From positions 24,468 to 88,467 of the forward strand of contig NZ_DASPLO010000150.1 in NCBI RefSeq assembly GCF_035627495.1: DNA of 64,000 nt, written 5' to 3'. The DNA is from Methylocaldum sp035627495 (GTDB taxonomy: Bacteria > Pseudomonadota > Gammaproteobacteria > Methylococcales > Methylococcaceae). The notes under the pieces are model-generated. The model did no database searches. It was given only the letters and a program-made list of their open reading frames with translations, and had not been told where the DNA came from. How positions within the stretch are numbered: position 1 is the first letter of the stretch; each line of letters begins with the position of its first letter. The translations under genes and the position numbers were made by a program. Shown here one piece after another: positions 1 to 9,067 of this stretch.

Positions 1-580
1 AACCGAAACCTTCGGAGCCGATAACGCAGCCCGCCTTCAAGATGACGTTGGCGCCGATCTCGCACTCGTAGCCGACGGTGCAGCGCGGGTGGATCACCGT
101 CTCTCGCCCGATTTTCGCCTTCTTTTCCACCACGGTGTTCGCCATGATGACGACGCCGGGCTCCAGACTCACCTCCGCGCCCAATACGACACCGGGGCCG
201 ATCACGGCATCGCCGGGAACCGCGACGCTCTCATGAATCACGGCGGAAGGGTGAACCCGCGGCCACTCGACATCCCGCACATCGCGGTCGGCATAGGCCT
301 GCTTGAGCAGCGCGATGGCCAAGCGAACGTTCGGCGCGACCAGCAGAGACACCCCGGCATCGGTCAATTCCGCGGCAATCGCCTCGGTAGACACCACCGC
401 GGCAGGCTTTAGTTCGCGTACTTGGGGAAGATATTTCACATGATCCACAAACACCAAATCCCCGGGCGCGCAGTCTTCGATAGGCGCAAGGCGGCGGATA
501 GCTTGATCCGGTCCGCGGTGATCGACGATCAAACCCTGAGCCTTGAAACGTTCAAATACTTCCGAGGCGAGTAAATTCAT
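1..580 (-). CDS. lpxD: UDP-3-O-acylglucosamine N-acyltransferase LpxD, 5' part
   Basis: Only the first 193 codons lie in the window; the gene runs off the left edge. The minus-strand reading begins MNLLASEVFERFKAQGL, then has an N-terminal uridine-binding-like domain. From about residue 115 hexapeptide repeats follow (HPSAVIHESV, GDAVIGPGVVLGAEV, IHPRCTVGYECEIGA), ending with VIGSEGFG, which resembles the LpxD active-site region. LpxD adds the second 3-hydroxyacyl chain in lipid A synthesis in the cytoplasm. The ATG at 580 is the first start and the ribosome site is weak. It is divergent from the next gene across about 200 bp. It could be another left-handed beta-helix acyltransferase, because the catalytic His region is outside the window. 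No fab or lpx partner genes are visible. Confidence 0.75.
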   Translation of the reverse strand, partial: MNLLASEVFERFKAQGLIVDHRGPDQAIRRLAPIEDCAPGDLVFVDHVKYLPQVRELKPAAVVSTEAIAAELTDAGVSLLVAPNVRLAIALLKQAYADRDVRDVEWPRVHPSAVIHESVAVPGDAVIGPGVVLGAEVSLEPGVVIMANTVVEKKAKIGRETVIHPRCTVGYECEIGANVILKAGCVIGSEGFG

Positions 581-776
581 AGATAAATCCAAATACTTGA
601 AGTTGATCGGAAATAATAAGAAGCCGGGAAAGGGCGGGCAACCCCTTTCATCGTGCAGGCTGCCGGCAGCCGGCCTTGTTCGGATCTGCCCTAGATCCGT
701 TCAGGTGCGTCTACACTTAAGTTTTAGCGAGGATGTATTACAGTTCAAATTGTAGAAGCGTGGAGACGCTAAAGCC

Positions 777-3700
777 ATGTGGTCCCGATCCGCCAATTCT
801 TCAACTTCTTTCAAAGAAAAGCGGCGTCATAAACGCTTGCCGGCCTCTCAGCAAGCCACGCTTAAGCTCGGCGAAATGGCGGAGCTCCCCTGCGAAATTC
901 GGGACTATTGTAGAGGCGGAGTCTTCTTGCATTTGCCGGATGAAGGCGCGACGCTCAGAGCGTTACGAGACCGGACGAGCGAAACGGTCGAGATTCGCTT
1001 CAAACCGCAACAAGAATCGAACGGAAAAACGCTTTGCCTCCAAGGGCGCATCGTCAGGATATCTCAAGCCGGTGCGGGCGTCTCCTTCGCGGAGCCGTTG
1101 TCCGCCCAAAGTTTGCTTGCCCTGAGCGAGCTGGCGAAAACGAATGTAGCGCTTGCCTCACAAAACCAATCGAAAGTCGAAGGCTCGGAAATCAACCGGT
1201 CCTGCCTTCAGTCTTTGGGAGAGCGCCTGCCCGAAATCACGCGGTACTTCCTTAGCCAAATCGAGCCAGCGCTCATCCAGGCGGCGTCGAGCGCCAAAAC
1301 CGACGCGGAACAGGCCGCTTACTTCGATGCCATCACCACTTTCAAGAAATCCCAATTCATCGAAAGCGAGTTTACGGCGAAAGCCTTGGCGCAGGCGCAG
1401 AATTTCGCAGTTCCCGAAAACGTCGGCGACTCCCCCTCCAAAAGCCAAACCGAACTCTCATTGGTGGATACGAGCGAGTTCGAGGATTGGCTGAACCTTG
1501 TCAGCGCAATCGGAAAAATCGAAGCCACCTATCACGCCGAATTGCAGAGCCTGGAACATCGTCTCAGCCGAATAGCGCCGCACCCTATCCATAGGAAGAA
1601 CAATCCCTATGGACCGATGGCCTTGGGCTTCGCTTTCGGTCAGATCATCAGTACGCTGCCATTGGCCGATCAGGCAAAGAAAGTGGCCTACGAGGTCTTC
1701 GAAAGCGCGCTTCGTGATTCGATGGGACAACTGTATTGCCGGCTGGGTGAACTGACCGCCCCGCTAGACGCCAAACCGAAGTTGAGACGGGAAGCTCATG
1801 CCGCGAGACCCAATACTTTATCCGAGGGCAATCCCGCCCCACGCGTTAAAACCGATAGCCCTCCCACACAGACGGACAAAGCGCAACTCACGGGCAGCGC
1901 TTCCCGAAGCCAATATCCGCTTCATGCACTCCGCGCACCCGCCTCGGCGGTATTCGCCGAGCTAAGCCGATTACCGGGCGCCCATATGACGCAAACCAGC
2001 CAGTACGCTGAAAGCTCTACATGGAGCGAAAGGACTTCACAGCTATTGTCCGATTGGGGAACCTCCCAACACCGACTCGACAATCAACATGTCCAATCTC
2101 TGAATTTCCTCGGTGCCGTTCTCGACACCGTGCAAGCGGATAACTCGATTGCCGCGGGCGTAAAACCTTTCTTGCAAAAACTGCAGCTTCCTTTAGCCAA
2201 AGCCGCCATAAACGATCCCGCACTCTTGGATGCCGATACTCATCCGGTACGCCGGACTCTCGATCTGCTCGACCAACTCTCGTTGGCAGCGGATGAAAAC
2301 GGGATGATGGACGAAAAGGTCACGCGTCTATTGAGCGAACTGACCGAGCGCATTATCAACGAGGGCAAACAGGACCCGGGCGTATTCGAGAAAGCACGGC
2401 AGGCGCTTGAACAACTGACGGCCCCGTTGCAGCGGGCCAAAACGCTTCGAATCGGACGACTACAGGAAGCGTGCGAAGGGAAACAACGCATCGATAGCGC
2501 ACGCCGTACGGTAGACCGGGAAATCGCCTGCCGTATCAATGGGCGGGTTGTCCCGAAAGCCCTCTTGAATCTGATCGAGACCGGCTGGCGGCAATGGCTG
2601 GTCTTGATTTGCTTGCGTCAGGGCCAAGAAAGCAAAGAGTGGCAGGACGGAATCGCGGCCATGGATCAACTGTCGAGCTGGCTGAATCCCGAATCCGCCG
2701 CTCCGCCCGATCTTCTGAAGGCACACGAACTGATTGACTTTATCGATGAACGATTAGCGTCGGCGGGTACGGATCAGGCTGCCCAGCGCGCCATTACCGA
2801 TGAGTTGACAGCACTGCTGATCGGCACCGGACAGCCCAAAGAACGGGGGCGCCCGCAACTCGTATCGGTGCCTCACGACGCCCTTCCCGGAGCTGCCGAG
2901 CATCGAATGGACGCGCGGGTGTCCGAACGAGTTAGGCCATTTCGAGTGGGCGACTGGCTGCAAGTAAGTCTCAAGCCAGGGAGTTCCATTCCGCTACGCT
3001 TGACCTGGATCGGCGAGAATCCGGCCCGTTATGCGTTTGCCAACCGCAAAGGTGTCAAGCAACTGGAATTGACTGCCGAAGACTTCGCCCGATACCTTGA
3101 GGAGAACCGGGCCAGCCCGATCGAGAATCTAGAGCTTCCCCTCGTCGAACGAACCGTCAGCACCTTAATGCAAGCGATGCAGGACCGGCTGCACCATCAG
3201 GCGAGCCATGACCCCACTACAGGGTTACCTAATCGCAAGGAATTCGTCCGCCAGCTCAACCGTCATTTCGCTGCCCAGAAAGGCGGCGATGAGGAATACA
3301 TCTTGTGCATCATGGAAATCGATCAGCTGCGGGTCATCAACGGTTTGTGCGGAATGGAGGCAGGGGATCTTCTGCTGAGCGAGTTCGCCGGCCTGATCAA
3401 ACAACAAATCGGTCACGATGAGCTTCCGGCGCGCCTTGGCGACAATAACTTCGGGGCTTTGCTACGCTGCGGATCAATCGACGAAGGTTGCCGCCGAGCC
3501 GGGATACTGGTCGATGTTATTCGGCAATACCGGTTCAAGTGGGGCACGCGCAGTTTCTCCTGTGGCCTGAATATCGGATTGATCCGGTTTTCGGAGCGGT
3601 TCGGCGGCGTCGGATCGATCTTAAAGAATGCCGATGCAGCGTGCATGGCAGCCAGGGAAAAAGGAGGCAATCAGATCCAGGTTTACATGGAGGACGACGA

Positions 3701-4475
3701 AACCCTCAATGCCCATAAACAGTTGATGGAATGGGCAGGCCGCATCGATCGCCTGCTGGCGGAGAACCGAATGTTCGTGCGCTGCCAAAAAATCGAGCCG
3801 ATTGTTGGGGAAAACAAGTCGGCTTCGCATTATGAAATTCTTTTGGGCGTTAGGGACGAATGCGAAAGAGTTGTGCCACCGGGCGAGTTCGTGTCAGCCG
3901 CCGAGCATTGGAAGCGCATTACGGAGATCGATCGTTGGCAGATCCAGTCCGTGTTTAGATGGATCCGGAACCATCCCGATCAATTTGCGGCCATTGGCGG
4001 ATTCTCCATCAACTTATCCGGCCAATCGCTCAATAGCGCCGAGTTCCTGGACTTTTTGCAGCCGAAGCTTGCCGGAGCAGACTGGCCGTTGGACAAAATA
4101 ACCTTTGAAATCACTGAATCTTCTGCGATCGTCGAATTTGCGCAGGCCGAATACTTCATCCGCAAAATCAAGCGCTATGGGTGCAAATTCTCTCTGGACG
4201 ATTTCGGCAGCGGCTTTTCATCCTATGCCTACCTCAAGAACCTCCAGGTCGATTATCTCAAGATCGACGGCTCGTTCGTCAGAGATATGGCAAGCAATGA
4301 CGCCGATTACGCCATGGTCAAATCGATGAATGAAATTGGCCATTCGCTTGGAATAAAAACTATCGCCGAATATGTCGAGAACGACGCCATCCTAGAGAAA
4401 CTTCGCGAAATCGGCGTCGATTACGCACAGGGATATCACATAGGCAAACCGATTCTTATTGAAGATTTAGTGTAA
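777..4475 (+). CDS. PilZ-DUF1631-GGDEF-EAL cyclic-di-GMP protein
   Basis: A 1232-residue cytoplasmic protein. Residues about 13-110 look like a PilZ domain (RRHKRLPASQQATL near the start, then DYCRGGVFL). Residues about 130-790 are DUF1631-like. A GGDEF domain follows (HDPTTGLPNRKEFV), but the catalytic loop reads RLGDNNFG instead of GGDEF, so diguanylate cyclase activity is unlikely. A C-terminal EAL-type domain has YEILL where EAL is expected, but keeps DDFGSGFSSYAYL and LKIDGSFV. I read it as a cyclic-di-GMP binding or sensing scaffold, perhaps with residual phosphodiesterase activity. The start is ATG 777 with GGAG at 762-765. A second DUF1631 protein is at 20155. No membrane segment is seen. 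Confidence 0.8.
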   Translation: MWSRSANSSTSFKEKRRHKRLPASQQATLKLGEMAELPCEIRDYCRGGVFLHLPDEGATLRALRDRTSETVEIRFKPQQESNGKTLCLQGRIVRISQAGAGVSFAEPLSAQSLLALSELAKTNVALASQNQSKVEGSEINRSCLQSLGERLPEITRYFLSQIEPALIQAASSAKTDAEQAAYFDAITTFKKSQFIESEFTAKALAQAQNFAVPENVGDSPSKSQTELSLVDTSEFEDWLNLVSAIGKIEATYHAELQSLEHRLSRIAPHPIHRKNNPYGPMALGFAFGQIISTLPLADQAKKVAYEVFESALRDSMGQLYCRLGELTAPLDAKPKLRREAHAARPNTLSEGNPAPRVKTDSPPTQTDKAQLTGSASRSQYPLHALRAPASAVFAELSRLPGAHMTQTSQYAESSTWSERTSQLLSDWGTSQHRLDNQHVQSLNFLGAVLDTVQADNSIAAGVKPFLQKLQLPLAKAAINDPALLDADTHPVRRTLDLLDQLSLAADENGMMDEKVTRLLSELTERIINEGKQDPGVFEKARQALEQLTAPLQRAKTLRIGRLQEACEGKQRIDSARRTVDREIACRINGRVVPKALLNLIETGWRQWLVLICLRQGQESKEWQDGIAAMDQLSSWLNPESAAPPDLLKAHELIDFIDERLASAGTDQAAQRAITDELTALLIGTGQPKERGRPQLVSVPHDALPGAAEHRMDARVSERVRPFRVGDWLQVSLKPGSSIPLRLTWIGENPARYAFANRKGVKQLELTAEDFARYLEENRASPIENLELPLVERTVSTLMQAMQDRLHHQASHDPTTGLPNRKEFVRQLNRHFAAQKGGDEEYILCIMEIDQLRVINGLCGMEAGDLLLSEFAGLIKQQIGHDELPARLGDNNFGALLRCGSIDEGCRRAGILVDVIRQYRFKWGTRSFSCGLNIGLIRFSERFGGVGSILKNADAACMAAREKGGNQIQVYMEDDETLNAHKQLMEWAGRIDRLLAENRMFVRCQKIEPIVGENKSASHYEILLGVRDECERVVPPGEFVSAAEHWKRITEIDRWQIQSVFRWIRNHPDQFAAIGGFSINLSGQSLNSAEFLDFLQPKLAGADWPLDKITFEITESSAIVEFAQAEYFIRKIKRYGCKFSLDDFGSGFSSYAYLKNLQVDYLKIDGSFVRDMASNDADYAMVKSMNEIGHSLGIKTIAEYVENDAILEKLREIGVDYAQGYHIGKPILIEDLV

Positions 4476-4580
4476 TATGGCCATCCGCCTCTGCCGGAAA
4501 AGTAAAAAAATTTCGGCACCGATCCGGCACTTTTAGATCTTTTAAGGTCTAAGGCGCTTTGCCTTATTCGAGAGAAGACT

Positions 4581-6329
4581 TTGGCCATTGCATCGCAACA
4601 GCTAAATCAGCCGGCAATCTGCCCGGAAACTGTTACGGAACGCCCTTACGAGCGTTTTGCCGATGAACTCGTCAAGCGCGGGAAGGTGCGCGAGGCAGAG
4701 ATCCACCGCGCAAAACGCTTGGCGGCACAAACCGACGAGCAGAAGCTGCCGGCGCTTCTGGTCAGGCTGGGCGTCGTTTCCGAGCGCGACACGGCGGAAA
4801 TTTTGGCCGAGGTCGGATCGCTGCCCTTGGTGTCGCCCACAGACTATCCGGACACATCCCCGCTTCCCGATACCTTGGCCGTCCGGTTCCTCAAAGAAAA
4901 TCACGTGGTCGGCGTTGCCGCCCAGGATAATGAATTTGTCGTGGCGGTTGCGGACCCGTTCGACCGCGAGCTATTGGCCGCCCTCACCCTGGCCTGCGAA
5001 AAACCCGTGCGCCCCTATGTGGGACTGCCCTCCGAGATCGACCGCGCGCTCGAACAGCAACTCGGCTCCGGCAAGACCCTTATGGGCCAAATCGTCGAGG
5101 ATTTGGGCAGCGACGAAGAAATCGACGAAGCCGACGTGGAACACCTCAAGGACCTGGCCTCCGAAGCGCCGGTGATCCGGATGGTCAACCTGATCATGCA
5201 GCGGGCGGTGGAATCCCGGGCATCCGATATTCACGTCGAGCCGTTCGAAGAGCGCCTCAAGGTCCGCTTCCGGGTCGACGGCGTGTTGCGCGAGGTGGAG
5301 GCTCCGCCGGTCCGATCCACCGCCGCCGTCATTTCGCGCATCAAGATCATGGCCAAGCTCAATATCGCCGAGCGCCGGCTTCCCCAGGACGGGCGTATCA
5401 AGCTGCAAGTGCAGGGCAAGGAACTCGACCTGCGCGTCTCCACCGTACCGACCATGTACGGCGAAAGCGTGGTCATTCGCCTATTGCACAAGGAAAGCAT
5501 CGCCTTCGACTTTTCCTCCCTCGGCTTCGAGGGCGCGATGCTCGATCGCTTCCTGGATGTGCTGGCGCTGCCCCATGGCATCATCCTGATCACGGGACCC
5601 ACCGGCAGCGGCAAAAGCACCACGCTTTACACGGCGCTGCACAAGCTCAATACGCCCGAGCGCAAAATCATCACCGTGGAAGATCCGGTGGAATATCAGC
5701 TGGAGGGCGTCAACCAAATCCAGGTCAAGCCTCAGATCGGACTGACCTTCGCCAATGCGCTGCGCTCGATCGTCCGGCAAGACCCTGACGTCATTATGAT
5801 CGGCGAAATGCGCGACCTGGAAACCGCCCGCATTGCCGTGCAATCGGCACTCACCGGCCATTTGGTGTTGTCCACGCTGCACACCAATGATGCCGCAGGC
5901 GGCGTGACCCGCCTCATGGACATGGGCTTGGAGGATTACCTCATCACCTCCACCGTGAACGGCATCCTGGGACAACGACTGGTGCGCCGCCTCTGCCCGA
6001 ATTGCCGCGAATCCTATCCCGCAATGACCGAGATGGTCGAAGAAATGAGGCTGGCAAGGTTCACCGCCGACAGCCCGGTAGTTCTCCATCGGCCCAAGGG
6101 CTGCGAGGAATGTGATGGAACGGGCTACCGGGGCCGCCTCGCGATCCAGGAGTTCCTGGTCATGAGCGATGCCGTCCGTCGTCTGGTGATGAACCATGCC
6201 CAATCCCGCCAGATCGAAGAGATGGCCTTGCAAGAAGGTATGCACACCATGTACGAGGACGGCTTGCGCAAGGCCGTCATGGGTCTGACCACGATCGAGG
6301 AAATTCTGCGCGTGACTTCGGATAGCTAA
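4581..6329 (+). CDS. gspE: Type II secretion ATPase GspE
   Basis: A 582-residue cytoplasmic ATPase that powers pseudopilus assembly in type II secretion. It has an N-terminal MshEN-like domain. The RecA-like domain carries Walker A GPTGSGKSTT (about residues 339-348), the Walker B region DPDVIMIGEMRD (about 401-412) and His-box STLHTNDAAG. A zinc-binding insert follows, with CPNC (about 472) and CEEC (about 508). TTG at 4581 is the start that fits, preceded by AGAGAAG. It is the first gene of the E-F-G-H-I-J-K-L-M-N-D operon, the order of the Xanthomonas xps operon. GspF starts 5 bp after its stop. Confidence 0.95.
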   Translation: MAIASQQLNQPAICPETVTERPYERFADELVKRGKVREAEIHRAKRLAAQTDEQKLPALLVRLGVVSERDTAEILAEVGSLPLVSPTDYPDTSPLPDTLAVRFLKENHVVGVAAQDNEFVVAVADPFDRELLAALTLACEKPVRPYVGLPSEIDRALEQQLGSGKTLMGQIVEDLGSDEEIDEADVEHLKDLASEAPVIRMVNLIMQRAVESRASDIHVEPFEERLKVRFRVDGVLREVEAPPVRSTAAVISRIKIMAKLNIAERRLPQDGRIKLQVQGKELDLRVSTVPTMYGESVVIRLLHKESIAFDFSSLGFEGAMLDRFLDVLALPHGIILITGPTGSGKSTTLYTALHKLNTPERKIITVEDPVEYQLEGVNQIQVKPQIGLTFANALRSIVRQDPDVIMIGEMRDLETARIAVQSALTGHLVLSTLHTNDAAGGVTRLMDMGLEDYLITSTVNGILGQRLVRRLCPNCRESYPAMTEMVEEMRLARFTADSPVVLHRPKGCEECDGTGYRGRLAIQEFLVMSDAVRRLVMNHAQSRQIEEMALQEGMHTMYEDGLRKAVMGLTTIEEILRVTSDS

Positions 6330-6334
6330 GGATT

Positions 6335-7552
6335 ATGACTCTTTACATCTACAAGGCCGTGGACCGGGACGGAGAAACGGTGGAAGCGGAACGGGAAGCC
6401 GCCGACGAAAGCACCTTGATCATGGCCTTGCAAAACGAGGGCTTTTTGCCGATCAGGGTTTCGCCGGCAAAATCGCGGCCGTTCGCCTGGTTGAATCTGG
6501 GGCGCAACAAGACTCGGATTTCCCAGAAACAAATCGCCCTGTTCACGCGCGAACTGCTGACTTTGCTTCACGCCGGGCTGCCGCTCGATCGGGCGCTGAC
6601 CGTGTTGCTTGAACTGACGGCGAATGATCCGGCATTGAACGGTCTAATCGCCAAAGTGCTGGACTCGGTCAAAGGCGGAGCACAGCTGTCCGATGCACTG
6701 GAAGCCCAAGGCGGAGTTTTCTCGCGTTTCTATCTCAACCTGATCCGCGCCGGCGAGGCGGGCGGCGCACTGGAACAGGTACTGGAACGTTTAACCGATT
6801 ACCTGGAACGCTCCAAGGAGCTTCGCGATACGGTCACCACCGCGCTGATCTATCCCGCCATCCTGGTCACCATGGCGGTTTTGTCGTTGCTGCTGCTGTT
6901 AACCTTCGTGGTGCCGCAGTTTACCGAGATGTTCGAATCGGCCGGCAAGGATCTCCCCGTACCGACCCAGATCGTGATCGGCGTGGCCGGGGGATTGCGA
7001 TCCTACTGGTGGGCATTGCTGGTTCTGGTCGTAGGCGTGACCAGCTATTTCCGCTATCAGTTCGCGGACCCGGAGCGTCGGCGGGTATGGGATGGACGAT
7101 TGTTGAACCTGCCCTTGGTCGGAGACCTGATCCGGAAACTCGAAGTCGCCAGTTTCAGCCGCACCCTGGCGACCTTGCTCGCCAACGGCGTCTCCATGCT
7201 GGCGGCGCTGACCATCGTCAGGGAAACGCTTGGAAACCGGGTTGTCGCCGAAGGGGTCGGCGTGGCCGTGGAAAGCCTGAAGGGTGGCGGAAGCCTGTCG
7301 GCGCCCCTGATCGAGATCGGCCTGTTTCCCACCCTAGCCATGCAGATGATCAAGCTGGGCGAGGAATCCGGCCATTTGGCCGAGATGCTGGAGCGCGTCG
7401 CGGTCACTTACGACAAGGAGATCAAGATTTCCGTACAGCGACTGTTGGCGCTGCTGGAGCCCGTTTTGATCGTGGGCTTGGGCATCATGATTGCCGGAAT
7501 CATCATTTCGATTCTGATGGCGATCTTGAGCGTCAACGATCTCGCCTTTTAA
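6335..7552 (+). CDS. gspF: Type II secretion inner-membrane platform protein GspF
   Basis: 405 residues, the normal length for GspF. It has two T2SSF repeats (about 70-195 and 272-395), membrane segments near residues 170-195 and 220-240, and a C-terminal helix (VLIVGLGIMIAGIIISILMA). It is the inner-membrane platform that couples the GspE motor to pseudopilin assembly. The start ATG is 5 bp after the gspE stop, so translation is probably coupled. Confidence 0.95.
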   Translation: MTLYIYKAVDRDGETVEAEREAADESTLIMALQNEGFLPIRVSPAKSRPFAWLNLGRNKTRISQKQIALFTRELLTLLHAGLPLDRALTVLLELTANDPALNGLIAKVLDSVKGGAQLSDALEAQGGVFSRFYLNLIRAGEAGGALEQVLERLTDYLERSKELRDTVTTALIYPAILVTMAVLSLLLLLTFVVPQFTEMFESAGKDLPVPTQIVIGVAGGLRSYWWALLVLVVGVTSYFRYQFADPERRRVWDGRLLNLPLVGDLIRKLEVASFSRTLATLLANGVSMLAALTIVRETLGNRVVAEGVGVAVESLKGGGSLSAPLIEIGLFPTLAMQMIKLGEESGHLAEMLERVAVTYDKEIKISVQRLLALLEPVLIVGLGIMIAGIIISILMAILSVNDLAF

Positions 7553-7595
7553 CGCCTTTTTTCACAATTCATCCTTACACTAATTCGTTTTACTT

Positions 7596-8045
7596 ATGAG
7601 TCGTACCGTTATGCAAAAACATCGACGCCATATCCGCGCTCAGCGCGGCTTTACCCTGATCGAACTGCTGGTCGTGCTCGCCATCATCGGCTTGTTGGCC
7701 GGGCTGGTCGGGCCTCAGGTCGTTAAACATTTAGGAGAGTCCAAAACCAAGACTGCTCGCCTGCAAATCGAGGAACTCTCTTCCGCGCTGGACATGTATC
7801 GATTGGATGTGGGCCGCTACCCGGCCACGGACGAGGGTCTCGCGGCACTCATCGAGCAACCTAGCAACGCAAAAGTTTGGAACGGCCCCTACCTCCGCAA
7901 GAAAAAGGTTCCGGCCGATCCCTGGAACAATCCTTACCATTACGCTTCCCCCGGCCAGCACGGCAAATTCGATCTTTTCACCCTGGGGGCGGATAACACC
8001 GAGGGCGGCGAAGGCGAGGACCAGGACATCGCGAGCTGGGAGTAA
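7596..8045 (+). CDS. gspG: Major pseudopilin GspG
   Basis: 149 residues. The type III leader peptide ends at RG before FTLIELLVVLAIIGLLAGLV, which gives the prepilin peptidase site and the conserved Glu5. The C-terminal half has the GspG marks: RYPATDEGL, WNGPYLRKK, DPWNNPYHY, and an acidic end (LGADNTEGGEGEDQDI) that fits the calcium site. It is the main subunit of the periplasmic pseudopilus. ATG 7596 gives a leader of about 17 residues; M7 (7614) is an alternative start. Confidence 0.95.
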   Translation: MSRTVMQKHRRHIRAQRGFTLIELLVVLAIIGLLAGLVGPQVVKHLGESKTKTARLQIEELSSALDMYRLDVGRYPATDEGLAALIEQPSNAKVWNGPYLRKKKVPADPWNNPYHYASPGQHGKFDLFTLGADNTEGGEGEDQDIASWE

Positions 8046-8157
8046 GTAAACGTGTCGTTCGAATGCCTTCGGCTTGAAAATCGGCTACGGGCGAGATTCA
8101 CGAAATGCATTTCGACGCCGGGCATCCCGTAGCTTCGGATGCCCCACTCGGGTGACC

Positions 8158-8652
8158 ATGCATAAGGTTCACCGTCCGCACGCGTTCCTCCCCGCCCAGA
8201 CCGTCAGACCCTCCCGGTCATCTGGATTTACGCTGCTGGAGATGTTGTTGGCGCTGTTCATAGCGGCCGCTCTAACAGCCGTGGCGGTACCGAACGTCAC
8301 TCCGCTGCTGACCCGCTCCCAGCTCACCGCAGCCACGCGAGATGTCGCATCCGGTCTACGGTACGCGCGAGGCCAGGCGCTTAGTGGAGGGCATGAGGCA
8401 ACGTTCGAGCTGGATGTGGATCACAGAATCTATCGGGTCAGCGGTCGCCGAAAAAACTTTTCATTACCCGACAGCGTCCACCTCAGCCTTTACACCGCCG
8501 AGAAGGAAGCCGGAGAAGAAGGGGTCGGCAACATCCGTTTTTTTCCGGACGGCTCATCGACCGGTGGGCGCGTTACTTTGGAAGCGGCTGGGAAAAAGCG
8601 CCTGGTGGATGTCAATTGGCTCACCGGAGAGGTCGTGATCCGTGAGGAATAG
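8158..8652 (+). CDS. gspH: Minor pseudopilin GspH
   Basis: Prepilin motif SSGFTLLEMLLALFIAAALT follows a leader of about 22 residues when translation starts at ATG 8158. An open frame extends up to TTG 8074, but that would give an unusually long leader. The GspH-like region includes RSQLTAATRDVASGLRYARGQA and a Gly-rich end (FFPDGSSTGGRVTLEA) typical of GspH/FimT. It is a minor pseudopilin. The last codons overlap the GTG start of gspI by 11 bp. Confidence 0.9.
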   Translation: MHKVHRPHAFLPAQTVRPSRSSGFTLLEMLLALFIAAALTAVAVPNVTPLLTRSQLTAATRDVASGLRYARGQALSGGHEATFELDVDHRIYRVSGRRKNFSLPDSVHLSLYTAEKEAGEEGVGNIRFFPDGSSTGGRVTLEAAGKKRLVDVNWLTGEVVIREE

Positions 8653-9067
8653 TGTCGGTGTCCGCCAGAGCGGATTCTCCCTGCTCGAAATCCTGGTCGC
8701 TTTCGCCATACTGGCGCTAGCCCTGGGCGTGCTGCTGCGCATCTTCGGCGGCTCGGGGCGTGTCGCGGGACTCGCCGACAATTATGCGCGCGCCGTGGTG
8801 ATTGCCGAATCCCTGCTCGCGGCGGCCGATGTGGAAACCCCTTTGCAGCCGGGTGAAACAAGCGGCGAAATCGACGCGCTTTTTCACTGGACGATGCGCG
8901 TAAGCCCCTATCAAGGCGAGGAAGATATCTCATTTGCCGAGAACTTGCCGATCGCGCCTTATCAGGTGGAGCTCAGCGTAGAATGGGGGGACGGCGACGA
9001 ACGACGCTCGTTCGAGATGACGACCCTGAGGCTGCTGCCTAACAAAACGGGGATCACCGGCTTTTGA
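8642..9067 (+). CDS. gspI: Minor pseudopilin GspI
   Basis: 141 residues with GTG start 8642 inside the gspH end. The prepilin motif is QSGFSLLEILVAFAILALALG, cleaved after Gly. The globular part includes NYARAVVIAESLLAAAD and FHWTMRVSPY, typical of GspI. It is a minor pseudopilin predicted to form the pseudopilus tip with GspJ and GspK. Its stop (9065-9067) overlaps the gspJ start at 9064, so the genes are translationally coupled. Confidence 0.9.
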   Translation: MRNSVGVRQSGFSLLEILVAFAILALALGVLLRIFGGSGRVAGLADNYARAVVIAESLLAAADVETPLQPGETSGEIDALFHWTMRVSPYQGEEDISFAENLPIAPYQVELSVEWGDGDERRSFEMTTLRLLPNKTGITGF

